Shown one piece after another: positions 35,501 to 43,126 of a DNA stretch of 64,000 nt (positions are counted from its first letter, which is position 1; every line of letters begins with the position of its first letter). Source of the stretch: Astropecten irregularis (taxonomy: Eukaryota > Echinodermata > Asteroidea > Paxillosida > Astropectinidae); NCBI GenBank assembly GCA_963971285.1, contig OZ020246.1, positions 24,278,494 to 24,342,493 on the forward strand, written 5' to 3'. The notes below the pieces were generated by a model, which saw only the letters and a program-made list of their open reading frames with translations, searched no databases and had not been told where the DNA came from. The translations under genes were made by a program, and so were the position numbers.

Positions 35501-38500
35501 GCCCTGGCCAGTAGCAGGTGCCATACATGGTTGGGTGACCCCCCTGGGGGAATTATAGGGGCAAACTTAGCCAGGCCAATTGCCAACAGGGTCACTGGCA
35601 GCAGGTGGAATGGCTGTCACAGACCCCAAAACACAACAATCAAAGCCCTGATTTATATACCATGAAGAGAGGAAGAGGGGGGGGGGGAGGTAGTTGATGG
35701 GCTGTTTGGGGTGGTTTAAGGACAATCTGTTATTCAGACCCCTCTACTAATGTCTGATCCCAGTCCACTAGAGTGTCCTTCACCCCACCAAGTGTTATAT
35801 CTGAGGACAGGTCTGGCTGGCCTGCACAGTACATACATGAGGAGTTGTTGCCTGAGGGTACTTTGCTGGCTGATAATGTGAAGCTGTTGACTGGCAAGTC
35901 AATTTTGTCTCAGCTGAGAAAATACTGGTACAGGTGTACAACAGAGAAATGAATGGTTTTATAGCTCACTCTCTGCCTCTCCATACACTGGGCCACAAGA
36001 TTCTAAAATGATAATTGATTGTTTTCCATGGGCGTTTACGAAACGGAGGCTCAGGTCCAGGCTCCAGCTCTGATATCCATATGCTGAAAATATAGATTGT
36101 TGTATTCCATTAAAGCTGAAGCTCTGTTTTCCTTTTCAAACTAGAGACTCTACTTCAGAACCGCAGCCAAAAGCCTCTGTTTTGATACCCATTACTCCAA
36201 AATGGATTTACAAAATGATCCGGAGCCTGAGACAGAGCCTGAGACTCCATTTCATAAACGCCCCAAAACTTATGAGCTACATGTATGGGATAAAGTAAAT
36301 TACCGGATATATATTGCGAAATTTCTTATATTTGTTCGCTGGTAAACATCTGGTTTGTTTGTGCATCTCATGATTTTTTTGGAAAGCTGAACTTTGTGCA
36401 ATTCTTACCAATTATCACCTCATCGGCTCAAATCTACCCTGAAATGTGCCAAAATCATTTCGGCATAGATCTGTAATCTTAAAAAGAGTTCACTCTTAAG
36501 CCCACGCAGAACTTGTGTGGGGGTTGTGATGTGGCCACTTGTTAGTGGTTTGGCACAGGTACCAGCATCTTCGAGAGTATTTATGAAATGTGCCAAAATC
36601 ATTTCGACATAGATCTGTAATCTTAAAAAGAGTTCACTTGGAGATGTTGGAGTACGTGGACCTCTCTTTCGCCCACGTAGAACTTGTGTGGGGGTTGTGA
36701 TGTGGCCTCTTGTTAGTGGTTTGGCACAGGTACCTATGGAGGACATCTTATGAGAGTATGTCAGTCAATAGTGATTTCTGAGTACTCTTGGCCTTGGCTT
36801 GTGGTTTGTTGGAGGAGCAGAGCTATCAGTTGCAAGGATTAATCAAGTCCTTGCTGTGTCAAGTGGTGCTTGGTGGTCACTCACCTTGTGAAACATTCAA
36901 CTATACATGTAGGACATTTATTCCCCTAGCAGTACCAGGCCAGTACTCCTTGAAGTCATGATAGTGGTTCTAGTGAGTCTTGAGAACTGTTAGTGTTACA
37001 GATTAAATGTTTGGACCAGCGATGACTGTCCTCTTTCTTAGAGGTATAATTCATGATTGGCAAAGGTCACCGAACAGCACCCACACTTTGTCTGATCCAA
37101 CATGTATACGGAATAATAAGCCTGTGAAAATTCGAGCTTAATCAGACATCTGAGTCACAAGAAAATAGCGAAAGAGGGACTCAATTTTTTTATAAAACAA
37201 AAAGAATGGTTTTGATCTTACCCCGAGATAAAAACCATTTTCGGTCTTTGTTTTACTTATTTCTGGATAAATACAGCATTTCAGTCGGAAATAGTTTAAT
37301 GTTATGTTTCTACCAGTACCGTCTTCATACCCTGGAAGTTATACGTAAATCTGTGAACATTTCTGTTGGGGTATGTTACCAATCCTGTACTGTACCTTTA
37401 ATTGAAGCATGCTTCATATTCACATCCTAGTTCATGTGTGCTTAGTGGATAGCCATTTTTGGTCCAAATGAGTTTTTCGTAGCTAAGGCTCTTGTTAGCT
37501 GCGTCATCTCGTAGGCACAGATGGAAAACAGTTGGGATAATTTTGGAGGTTGAAATCAAAATGGCCGCTTATCATGTGTACAGTACAGTACATGGTGCAG
37601 TTGTGTTAAGCAGTTGTCCTTCTTCACTTGCAGACCTTGCATTAACTTTTCTTCCTGGCTAGCTCATCGGGCTTTTACTCACCCATTTAGATTTTTACGT
37701 GCCCGTTCATATGTTGATCCATAGTCCATACTTTAACTTGTAGGTTCTTTTTTTTTTTACTAGCCCACTGGGCAGCCAAGGAAGTGAATCAAGCTACATG
37801 TAGCCCAGAGTGGTTTTTGCTAGACATTGTGCGCCGAGCTAGTACTATTTCGGGCCCTGACCGGTGTATTAGTATTAGCCATTTTGGCTCAGTAAGAATC
37901 TTTATTTTCATATTCACTATCCACAGCAGCTCTGCTTGAACTTTAACTTTCTCTGCCTTCCATGAAAGTCATTTACCAATGCCTATGTCATCATACAGTA
38001 CTGCTGACAGTCAATCTGATCCACCACTGATTCATGTTCATAGGGTCGACATACTGCGGTCACATACAGGTCTCGTTGTAGACTCGTGCAAGCAACCGTT
38101 TCATTGGATCTCACCACAAAAAATAATATTAGGCGTGGGAGGAGGAGGAGAAAACATTCTGGTGGAATTTATTTTTGGGCGGAAAATTGGGTCAAATCAT
38201 TAAAGGTAGCATACGGAAACAGAAATCTTCACAGATTTACGTATAACTTACGTTGTATAAAGATGGTGATGGTAGAGACATAATGTTTGAAATGCTGTAT
38301 TTGTCCAGGAAAGAGTAAAACCAATGACCAAAAGCAATTTTGATCTTGGGAAGATCAAAAATAACTGTGAAAAGTTTTTTAAATATTGTGGCCGTTTTTC
38401 ACTGTTCTTTCAATAAGTGGCACCGTATGGGACTGGGAATTTCACAGATGACTGTTACTGTTTCTGTCTTGATACTTGATGCCCATGAATCTGCATTTCT

Positions 38501-38970
38501 TTGACAAAAACCAAAGTATGATATCACCTTTAAGCAATTGATCGCTTTCCCGAATTCTTTAGGTTATAGGGTTGAAGGAGGATTGTAAACATGGCACATG
38601 GTGTGTGGGCACCGTTTTTGTTGGTCTTTTAAGAGTGCCCAATGGTTAAAATCTACAAATTGACTGCCATAAAGACAACAAATCTGTCGACAGAATTAAT
38701 GGCATAAGAATTTGAGGTCAAGTTACAGTTCTCAACTTCAGTGACCTGGTGGATATTTTAGATAAACCAAGACAGGGTGGTATCGCAGTAATAGTTCAAG
38801 AGCGCGGAGAGTCAGTGTACATGTACATATATGAGAAATATTGTATTTATGATAGTTTGACAGAGTGTTTATTGATACTTTTGTTTTATTGATTGATTGA
38901 TTGATTTTTTTGGCATTTTCTTTCAGACCACAAGGAGGAACTGCAGATCCGGCCCAAGTTCCTCAGATGA
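17437..38970 (+). CDS. ZC3H3: ZC3H3-like five-CCCH zinc-finger protein (gene span, 11 coding exons)
   Basis: Reconstructed coding exons: 17437-17512, 18310-19761, 20116-20227, 20897-21096, 22100-22340, 22940-23107, 23744-23813, 24459-24590, 25974-26152, 27661-28214 and 38927-38970. All junctions are GT-AG and in phase, totalling 3228 nt (1075 aa plus stop; the human protein is 948 aa). Order: short basic/leucine N-terminus; long Ser/Arg-rich exon with an RG-rich tract; YKLRINRFSKS block; SHVLQRSI block; five CCCH fingers (about residues 721-845), including CPYIHDPEKVAVCTR, nearly identical to the vertebrate protein; three PSFIxL motifs; and a C-terminus LQIRPKFLR resembling human LHIKPRL. Family knowledge: ZC3H3 is nuclear, works with poly(A) RNA and poly(A)-binding protein in adenylation and mRNA export, and links the PAXT complex to the exosome. 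An in-frame upstream ATG at 17332 would add 35 residues. A small exon could be missed between exons 1 and 2. Confidence 0.9.
17820..17950. repeat. Element end inverted relative to 14833-14880
   Basis: GTTTGTCCGAACATCTGAATG through CACGGAGCCCTATT at 17885-17931 is the reverse complement of 14834-14880. The flanking GAGCNCTATTGCACAA is repeated directly at 17823 and 17920. It lies in the first intron of the ZC3H3-like gene. Confidence 0.55.
18310..19761 (+). CDS. ZC3H3: ZC3H3-like coding exon 2 (Ser/Arg-rich, RG tract)
   Basis: The acceptor TTCTTCCAG precedes 18310, and the first two bases complete a Glu codon with exon 1. It encodes about 484 residues of low-complexity Ser/Arg/His-rich sequence with a poly-Ser run (AGC repeats near 19006-19023). 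It ends in an RG-rich tract at about 19480-19690 (repeated RGRG, SRGG and RGGF-type motifs), suggesting RNA contact. Donor AGAG|GTATTT; without splicing the frame would stop at 19803. Assigned through exon phase and composition, since the family is poorly conserved here. Confidence 0.82.
20116..20227 (+). CDS. ZC3H3: ZC3H3-like coding exon 3
   Basis: Acceptor CTCTCATACAG with donor GAAAA|GTAAAG. Reads VTPSSSRKSTQSSFHSRY and continues basic/Ser-rich. Joins in phase on both sides (1+2 and 2+1). Placement rests on splice signals and phase rather than homology. Confidence 0.7.
20317..20582. mobile_element. Foldback element, CCGTAAGCA family copy 2
   Basis: GGGCCCAATTTCATGGAATTTG with TACCGTAAGCAAAC on the left; GTCTTGCTTACGG and AAAATTGGTCCC on the right. 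It sits in the intron between ZC3H3-like exons 3 and 4. Confidence 0.65.
20608..20764. mobile_element. Foldback element, family D copy 2
   Basis: GGGGCTGATTTCAATAAT, GATCATCACTAAAGCCCAAAT and the inverted ATTTGGGCTTGAGCGATGGTC...TTAGTGAAATCTGCCCC. Same family as 11363-11512. Confidence 0.72.
20897..21096 (+). CDS. ZC3H3: ZC3H3-like coding exon 4
   Basis: Acceptor TTTTCTGCACAG, donor GAAG|GTGGGT. Reads RRQTVLSNTPVLLRSRYNL then a Ser run and TKTRLIRRAE. The Arg/Lys pattern is like the basic middle part of vertebrate ZC3H3 (RTKIIRRR-type). Confidence 0.78.
21238..21354. mobile_element. Foldback element, family G copy 1 (GGGCCTGTT ends)
   Basis: GGGCCTGTTCGC...GATCAGTGATCCTG is inverted to AGATCACTGATCGCG...AAACAAACAGGCCCC, with GATCCGGATCCC near the centre. 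About 117 bp. Confidence 0.75.
22100..22340 (+). CDS. ZC3H3: ZC3H3-like coding exon 5
   Basis: Acceptor TTTCAATTTTAG, donor GCAAG|GTATGT. Contains GSKYKLRINRFSKSLHRI, matching the vertebrate VLYKVSANKLSKT block, followed by a basic region (SRRLVVKSTITSVTRKVA). Confidence 0.85.
22424..22655. mobile_element. Foldback MITE-like element, family A copy 3
   Basis: GGGGCCTTTCTCAAAGCCAGG and the inverted GAACTTTGAGTAAGGCCC bracket the shared interior. Intronic, between ZC3H3-like exons 5 and 6. Confidence 0.78.
22940..23107 (+). CDS. ZC3H3: ZC3H3-like coding exon 6 (first CCCH finger)
   Basis: Acceptor GCGTGAACAG, donor ACAAG|GTAAGA. Encodes SHVLQRSIYTS (human SRAVQRSLAII) and finger 1 with spacing C-x8-C-x5-C-x3-H (CKFYNLYGRC...CPYIH), then DPEKVAVCTR, the start of finger 2. 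Confidence 0.95.
23360..23410. repeat. Weak tRNA-like fragment
   Basis: GGTTCGAATCC at about 23390 is an exact B-box preceded by tRNA-like spacing, but no good A-box or acceptor stem is visible. Probably a SINE remnant. Confidence 0.3.
23471..23591. mobile_element. Foldback element, family C copy 3
   Basis: GGGGTCGATTTCACCAAAATC / TTACTATCAATCGTAGGACTT on the left; GTTACGATCAATCGCAAGACTT...GTGAAATCAACCCC on the right. Confidence 0.7.
23744..23813 (+). CDS. ZC3H3: ZC3H3-like coding exon 7 (second CCCH finger)
   Basis: Acceptor TTCTTGATAG, donor AGAAG|GTAAGA. Reads FLRGTCPKTDGSCLFSH then KVSKEK, completing finger 2 (C-x7-C-x6-C-x3-H). Near-identical to the vertebrate segment. Confidence 0.95.
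24174..24405. mobile_element. 232-bp foldback element with TAA duplication (Harbinger-like)
   Basis: Arms of roughly 100 bp: AGCCCACCGCACATTATACG at the left is inverted to CGTATAGTGTGCGGTGGGCT at the right. The inner part GGATCGCAAAGCATTCTGGG pairs with CCCAGAATGCTTTGCAATCC. It is flanked by TAA on both sides (24171-24173, 24406-24408). A 3-bp TAA duplication fits PIF/Harbinger-type MITEs. It ends about 50 bp before ZC3H3-like exon 8. Confidence 0.78.
24459..24590 (+). CDS. ZC3H3: ZC3H3-like coding exon 8 (third and part of fourth CCCH finger)
   Basis: Acceptor CATGGGTTTAG, donor GCTAAG|GTACGC, 44 whole codons. Finger 3 CSYFLRGVCNRDDCPYSH (C-x7-C-x4-C-x3-H) and the first two Cys of finger 4 (CPDFIKGYC). 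Confidence 0.95.
24790..25029. mobile_element. Foldback element, family B copy (CTTAAGCACCAAA type)
   Basis: CTTTCATAGAGCTGCTTAAGC on the left is inverted to GCGTAAGCAGCTCTATGAAA on the right. The interior GAATCAGTATGCCAGCCAAAA and CTCCTTGTGAATGTTATGCTTA is shared with 48206-48441. Confidence 0.7.
25148..25385 (-). mobile_element. tRNA-derived SINE copy 1
   Basis: Read on the minus strand, GGCTCAGTTGGTAGAG (A-box) and GGTTCAAATCC (B-box, 25184-25194) are spaced as in a tRNA. The tRNA-like core is bracketed by GAACAAAGAAAAATTAACT and the inverted AGTCAATTATCTTTGTTC. A body of shared sequence (GCAGCAATGCTGCAACCTGGG, GATCACTCAAAGA) follows. It lies between ZC3H3-like exons 8 and 9. Confidence 0.8.
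25974..26152 (+). CDS. ZC3H3: ZC3H3-like coding exon 9 (fourth/fifth CCCH finger)
   Basis: Acceptor TGTCATTTAATAG, donor GAAAG|GTCAGT. Opens with CKKKH, which completes finger 4, then finger 5 (CAEYTKTGKC...CPLLH, C-x8-C-x5-C-x3-H), then a Lys/Thr/Arg/Glu-rich tail. Confidence 0.93.
26221..26467 (-). mobile_element. tRNA-derived SINE copy 2 (tRNA 5' half deleted)
   Basis: Same ends and body as copy 1 (GTGAACAAAGAAAAATTGACT, GCAGCAATGCTGCAACCTG, ATCACTCAAAGAGGATACAG). The A-box half of the tRNA-like core is mostly lost. Confidence 0.75.
27661..28214 (+). CDS. ZC3H3: ZC3H3-like coding exon 10 (three PSFIxL motifs)
   Basis: Acceptor TTTTGCACTAAAG, donor CAAG|GTGAGT. Ser/Thr/acidic, probably disordered. 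Carries PSFIKL at 27701, PSFIRL at 27869 and PSFIEL at 28143. Human ZC3H3 has one such motif (LPSFISL) near its C-terminus. Without splicing the frame would end at 28249. Confidence 0.88.
28465..28560. repeat. GATCCTGCTAGGATC-family repeat with conserved tail
   Basis: GGTCCTGCTGGGTCGAAACTT and CAGGCCCTACTAACCCTGAGG, followed by GTCATTATTTTGATTGGTGA and GCAGTTTGCAGCAGTTTATT. The tail is the same as at 720-770 and 4515-4555. Confidence 0.6.
28641..29230. repeat. 54-bp minisatellite, about 10-11 copies
   Basis: The unit includes CCTGTACCTCACACCCCTAG, CCCACCGACACCCATACCCC and a linker of two alternating types (TTACAGTATA or TTGCAGTCAACC). The two types alternate irregularly. One strand is strongly C-rich. 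Confidence 0.9.
30160..30245. repeat. GATCCTGCTAGGATC hairpin
   Basis: GATCCTAGCAGGATCTTTCTC with AAAGCC is immediately followed by its reverse complement, GAGAAAGATCCTGCTAGGATC. This is a stem of about 27 bp with almost no loop and the most complete hairpin of this family in the window. Confidence 0.8.
30634..30875. mobile_element. Foldback element, family B (GCTTAGCACAAA type)
   Basis: GGGGCCAATTTCACGGCTCTG / CTTAGCATAAACATC on the left; TGTGCTTAACAGCTTCATGAA and ATTGGGCT on the right. The interior TTGTTCTTTGGCTGATG and ATGAATATCAAATGGAATTT recurs in the other B copies. Confidence 0.75.
31918..32032. mobile_element. GATCCTGCTAGGATC foldback with outer arms
   Basis: GGAGTTAGGAGGGCC...GATCTTAGCAGGATCTTTA on the left; TAAAGATCCTGCTAGGATC...GGCCCTCCTAACTCC on the right. 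The two-part stem suggests the smaller hairpins are truncated forms of this unit. Confidence 0.78.
32471..32746 (-). mobile_element. tRNA-derived SINE copy 3 (best preserved)
   Basis: The minus-strand tRNA-like core (32574 to 32502) has A-box TGGCTCAGTTGGTAGAG (about 32550-32565), B-box GGTTCAAATCC (32511-32521), a good D-arm and an anticodon arm CCTG...CAGG. The acceptor stem does not pair (GGGCTCG against CTCCAGT), so I read it as a SINE head and not a working tRNA gene. Flanking inverted arms are GAACAAAGAAAAATTGACT / AGTCAATTATCTTTGTTC. Confidence 0.85.
33086..33275. mobile_element. Family A foldback, copy 4 (right end lost)
   Basis: GGGGCCTTTCTCAAAGCTCGG is followed by an expanded GGCTCCGGCTCTGGCTCC run and the interior up to CCACAACCTATATTTTCAG. 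The right terminal arm is missing. A 144-codon open frame across it (Ala/Pro run) is a repeat product. Confidence 0.75.
33698..33942. mobile_element. Foldback element, family B copy
   Basis: TGGCCAATTTCATGGCCCTGC / TTAGC on the left; GTGCTTAAAAGCGCCATGAAA / TCTGCCCC on the right. Shares the ATGAATATCAAATTGAATTTT interior. Confidence 0.72.
34291..34487. mobile_element. Family A foldback, copy 5
   Basis: GGGGGGTTTACTAAATGGAGG is inverted to GAGCCTCTGTTTTGTAAACCC. The interior is the same as family A (GCAGCCAAAAGCCTC, TTTGAAATGGATTCACGAAA) but the ends are of the GTTTAC-AAACGGAGG subtype. Confidence 0.75.
34870..34952. repeat. Perfect 30-bp inverted repeat (hairpin)
   Basis: The left arm 34870-34899 (starting ACATAAGCTTTCGTAGTAAC) and right arm 34923-34952 are exact reverse complements over 30 bases. 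The 23-base loop contains a smaller ATGTAAT/ATTACAT stem. Confidence 0.92.
36030..36264. mobile_element. Family A foldback, copy 6
   Basis: GGGCGTTTACGAAACGGAGG / ATTTCATAAACGCCCC ends with the family A interior. Same end subtype as copies 5 and 7. Confidence 0.78.
36441..36734. repeat. Direct duplication of a ~125-150 bp block
   Basis: Copy 1 (36441-36563) and copy 2 (36585-36734) share GAAATGTGCCAAAATCATTTC at the start and GTGGTTTGGCACAGGTACC at the end. Copy 2 carries about 28 extra bases in the middle. Minus-strand frames reflect the duplication. Confidence 0.88.
37038..37401. mobile_element. TTAA-family MITE, subfamily 2, copy 1
   Basis: The right end TACTGTACCTTTAA and the interior (GGTTTTGATCTTACCCCGAG, ATAAATACAGCATTTCAG, TCTTCATACCCTGGAAGTTAT) match 45900-46271. 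Left end TTAGAGGTATAATTCATGA. Confidence 0.65.
38200..38533. mobile_element. TTAA-family MITE, subfamily 1, copy 1
   Basis: TTAAAGGTAGCATACG at the left; CCAAAGTATGATATCACCTTTAA at the right. The central palindrome is TTTTGATCTTGGGAAGATCAAAA. Interior AAATGCTGTATTTGTCCAGG and CCGTATGGGACTGG are shared by all members. It ends about 400 bp before the final ZC3H3-like exon. Confidence 0.8.
38927..38970 (+). CDS. ZC3H3: ZC3H3-like final coding exon (14 codons plus stop)
   Basis: Acceptor TTTTCTTTCAG after a T-rich tract. Two bases complete Asp with exon 10, then HKEELQIRPKFLR and TGA. Phase fits, and the ending resembles the human terminus (LHIKPRL). The exon lies 10.7 kb downstream of exon 10, so it is inferred from phase plus this short match. 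Confidence 0.72.
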
Positions 38971-39472
38971 TGCAGTCCTGTTGCCATGGATACCATATAT
39001 TGGACACGCCCGCTTCAGTAAATATATAACATTGGACAACCTCATGAATATTCATAAATGCCAAGAATGTACGGGGTTATTGTTATGTGATGCATTATTA
39101 TAAACTCAAGTGATTTTTTTCCTTCACCATCATTATTTTCTTAATATTTATTGAATATTGATCAAAATAAGGTTCCGCAGACATATACTTGAATATTGTG
39201 TTGCACAGAATTGGTAAATGATACTGTTGTGAAGCCCAACTTTAAATATACAATATTAAACTTCATTGAATTATATCATAAAGTGAAACTTAAGCAGTAA
39301 TTAATGAATGATCTATGTGCACAAAATGTAGTTGTTGGGTGTAAATGGTGCTTTGATGGTTGTAATTAATGTATAATTCTATTTATCTGTAAAATGGAAA
39401 AAGATGACATTCAGTTAGACCTGACCCTGCTGAGTTGTATAGCGTGGCACTTGCATCGTGAAAGCAGTGAAA

Positions 39473-40118
39473 GGTTGTTGCGGGTTGTTGCAAGTTGTCG
39501 CAGTTTGCTGCAGGTAGTTGCAAGTTACTGCAGGTTGCTGCGGGTTGCCGCAGGTTGCTGCAAGTTGCATGCACGTTGCCGCAGGCTGCTGCAAGTTACT
39601 GCAGGTTGCTGCACATTGTTGCAGTTTGCCACAGGTTGCTGCAGCTTGTTGTTGCAAGTTACTGCAGGTTGATGCAGGTTGTCGCAGGTTGCTGCAGGTT
39701 GTTGCAAGTTACTGCAGGTTGCTGCACATTGTTGCAGTTTGCCACAGGTTGCTGCAGGTTGTTGCAAATTACTGCAGGTTGCTGCGGGTTGCCGCAGGTT
39801 GCTGCAAGTTGCATGCACATTGCCGCAGGCTGCTGCAAGATACTGCAGGTTGCTGCACATTGTTGCAGTTTGCCACAGGTTGCTGCAGCTTGTTGTTGCA
39901 AGTTACTGCAGGTTGCTGCACATTGTTGCAGTTTGCCACAGGTTGCTGCAGGTTGTTGCAAGTTACTGCAGGTTGCAGCACATTGTTGCAGTTTGCCACA
40001 GGTTGCTGCAGCTTGTTGCAAGTTACTGCAGGTTGCTGCAATTTGCCACAGGTTGCTGCAGGTTGTCGCAGGCTGCTGCAAGTTGCTGCAGGCTGCTGCA
40101 AGTTGCTGCATGTTGCTT
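39473..40118. repeat. 10-bp-period tandem array with ~244-bp higher-order repeat
   Basis: About 65 imperfect copies of a GCAGGTTGCT-like decamer, with variants GCAAGTTACT, GCACATTGTT and GCAGTTTGCC occurring in a fixed order. A longer block starting GCCGCAGGTTGCTGCAAGTT recurs at 39547 and 39791 (244 bp apart). No stops occur in several frames of either strand, so frames of 110-213 codons overlap here. They give Cys/Leu/Gln repeats and are not convincing genes. Confidence 0.92.
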
Positions 40119-40821
40119 GTGTAGCATCAGGATCTGGTATGCCATTCAAGGATGCTTAAAATATTTACCTTGGCCACTGGGTCCAATTTATCCTTCCTGA
40201 AATCATCTCAACTACCTGGGGAGTATTCTGTCCTCCCCCTTTATTAAGCCCATGAAGGCTGTCTCTGCCCTCACAGGTGCCCATTTAACAACATATGACA
40301 AAGTGTCTTGCCCAAGGACACAAGTGTGCCCACCACCCAGTGTAACAGACTCCACCCCTAGCCCTGCGTTCTGTTGTATGTAGTAGGGTAGGAACTTGGT
40401 ACCAAGGTTGACATGTATTACATTGGTCACTCTGCACAGTGCAACAGACTCCACCCCATGTTCTGCAGCATTTAGCTTGGTACCAAGGTTGGCATGTACA
40501 GACTACAGAATTAGTTCACTGCACAGTGCAACAGACTCCACCCCTGCATTTGGTTGCGTTTAGCAGAGGTTTTGGAGAACACCTTATGTATTATGGGGCA
40601 ATAAATTAGTTTCATTTCAATCGAGATGTTTTTTTAATGAATGTTGTTTGTTTATTAAACATTTTGGTTTTCTTCAAATGTCTGACTAGTCTTGAGCATA
40701 TCTTCCAAATTGTTCTATACATGAATAGATCAGAATGGCTAATTGTCTTGCTTTTGCTCAGCTTTTTGTACAGAAGCTTCAAGTAGCCATTTCTAAGTCG
40801 AGGTTTCATGACAATTATCCA

Positions 40822-40951
40822 GGGGTCGATTTCAAAAAGCCCTACGATCGATCGTAACTAGTTACGATCGATCGTATCCTACGTAGGGCTGCAATGCATC
40901 ACAAGTCATGCGATTAATAGTAAGTTACGATGAGTTAGGTGAAATCAGCCC
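40822..40951. mobile_element. Foldback element, family C copy 4
   Basis: AGGGGTCGATTTCAAAAAGCC / CTACGATCGATCGTAACTAG, then TAGTAAGTTACGATGAGTT and GTGAAATCAGCCC at the right. Confidence 0.7.
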
Positions 40952-42187
40952 ATGGTTGGAAAATGTTGATAGCTTTGGCAGCTTTTAAATATGTGTATGC
41001 TATGAAGAGCGTTGGAGTTTTGTTTCCCACAAATAAGCATAATAGTATTTTGGAGTGTAATACACATGTACACCAAGGACATCTCTCTGAGTTAAGTTTT
41101 GTGAATGATTTTTTTTCTTCAGCATTCTGTAAAAGTTTATTATCTAATTTATATCTTGACTGCATTCTTATTTAATAGAATTTGTGGAAAGTAGTAAAAT
41201 GCACAGTTTAAGATTATAAATTATAAATGCCTATTTTTGGTTCAGCTGTTAAAATTGCATTAAAAAGCTAATTAGAAAGTTTCAGATTCATCGACTTGAT
41301 GATGTGAATTTATTTGTATAATGATTTTTGTTTGGTCATCTGAGCCTATTATATTCATTTTCCCTCAGTCTAGTCTTTCTTCAAGACTTGTTTTTTTTTT
41401 AACCCTTGATTGAGCATTGCACTGCACTTGAAAAAAAAACTATAGCTAAGCAGCATGATCGGCTGTAACACACGGTAGGCCTTATTCATGAGGCATCCAT
41501 TTTGTCACTTTGTATACCCTTTGGAAAAGATAACACCAATTCTAAAAACCAAACGGGTACCAGACTATTTTGAATCCAAGCCTCGGTTTGATTGCGCTGA
41601 TTCGAATGCAGGATGGATGCAAATGAATAAGGTCTAATGCATGGGTTAAAATGTTTCCATCAGTAATAAGGTCCTATTACTGTGCCATATGGGTTTTTCC
41701 TTTCCATTTAAAGGCAGCTATGTTACTCAAACAGGGGAAAAAAGAAACATGTTGGATCAATCGAATCTATAAATACCTGGATTTGATTGATGGGTCCATT
41801 CTAATCGCTGTCTGGCTTTCTCGTTTCCAATCTATTGGAGTTAACCAGCTTTAACTGGCTTTATTTGAATTCCAGAAATGATTTGGTTGTTCTAGTCAAA
41901 TCATGTTGCCAGCCCTGGCCTCGGTGAACTCGCGGTGTCATGGCCAAGTGCAATGGAACAGTGCACAACCTATTGGGGGCGCTATATTTTGACTCTGCTA
42001 AAGGCAGTAGATTGAGTGACTTGTGCCTGTGGGGGACCCGTATTAAAGGTTGCTCCAACCGTGCCCATTACATGTCTAATTAAGCATTAAGGAGCATAAG
42101 AAAGCTTATTTTGGGTAAGAGCGCCGAGTTGGGTGCCATCTTTGAGTACAAGTACCGTGAAACAAACCAACAAATGGGCAAATAAAC

Positions 42188-42318
42188 AATGAAAAGTTAA
42201 CAAAGAAACATTGTCTGGAGTGGGATTTGAACCAGCAACCAACAGTCAATTGTTCTCTGCTCACTTTTTAATGACTTAAAATTCAGTCAGTTTCCCTTGT
42301 GGTTATTTGATGATTAAG
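42188..42318 (-). mobile_element. tRNA-derived SINE copy 4 (deleted)
   Basis: AAAAGTTAACAAAGAAACATT then GGGATTTGAACCAGC, after which the tRNA half is missing and the inverted arm CAGTCAATTGTTCTC follows. The tail TTTCCCTTGTGGTTATTTGAT is also found near 25395-25425 (inverted) and 57375. Confidence 0.65.
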
Positions 42319-42738
42319 CAAATAAACCAACAGATAAACCAGGAATATGCTTATAGTGAAGTTATTATAAGTATTTGAATTGAAATATATTCAACTCCCA
42401 AGAATGAAAGTTAAATTTCATTTGCAAAGTTCCATGATGCTGTATGCTGGCACCCCAAAAAGTCAGTGAAACGCCATCATTAGTCCAACAATATTACATA
42501 ACTTAGTTCTGCACAAAGGTCATACAGTTAGCAGCCATCTTTGGTCCAATGTGTAGTTGCTGTATATAAATCTTGGATTTAAACAGCTCCAAAGGTTAAC
42601 AGTCCCCTAGCACTGAACAGAGTATAATATTGTAAGAAAATGTTGAGTTCCCATCAGACAAGAGATTTATTTGTTTTCCATCATACATTGTGAACTCCAA
42701 ACTCCCTGGCATTCACGAACACAGTCATGTTGCGACAA

Positions 42739-42972
42739 GGGGCCAATTTTATAGAGCTGCTTAGCACAAAAATTCGCTAAGCATGACATTTAACATTTCT
42801 GTCTTAGTAAAAACAGGATTAACAACCAAAATGTCCGTGTGTTGTGTATCACTTGCAATTGTACTTTGGCCGCTGACAATGATTATCAAATGGCATTTTC
42901 AATGGTGGTTTGTTTTATTGTTTTTCTGCTAAGCAATTTGTTTTGTGCTAAGCAGCTCTATGAAATTGGTCT
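42739..42972. mobile_element. Foldback element, family B copy
   Basis: GGGGCCAATTTTATAGAGCTG / CTTAGCACAAAAATT on the left; TTTTGTGCTAAGCAGCTCTA / TGAAATTGGTCT on the right. Confidence 0.75.
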
Positions 42973-43055
42973 AAGTTCACTGCTGCAAGTTGTGGGTATG
43001 ATCATGGAGGATTCCTTCCTCCATGGTATGATGCAGCTCAAGACGGATCCTGGGG

Positions 43056-43126
43056 ATTAATCCACTCTAGCTGGTTAGCTGGTACCCAGCTTCGGTCTGG
43101 GTACACGCTAACCAGAGTGGACTAAT
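43056..43126. repeat. Compact hairpin with TTCG loop
   Basis: ATTAATCCACTCTAGCTGG is inverted to CCAGAGTGGACTAAT. The inner GTACCCAG pairs with CTGGGTAC around CTTCGG, a C(UUCG)G-type tetraloop if transcribed. No second copy noticed. Confidence 0.7.

Larger units (their letters stand above)
28215..38926. other. ZC3H3: Last intron of the ZC3H3-like gene, repeat-filled
   Basis: This 10.7-kb intron holds a 54-bp minisatellite, GATCCTGCTAGGATC hairpins, family B foldbacks, a SINE, three family A foldbacks, a duplicated 150-bp block, a perfect 30-bp hairpin and two TTAA-family MITEs. Open frames inside it (for example 29517-29762, 31381-31626, minus 29808-30224) have no usable splice context or recognisable similarity. 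Confidence 0.65.

Noticed and set aside
39394-40200. Overlapping Cys/Leu- and Gln-rich frames of up to 213 codons
   Set aside because: Six-frame openness is a direct result of the stop-free decamer array.
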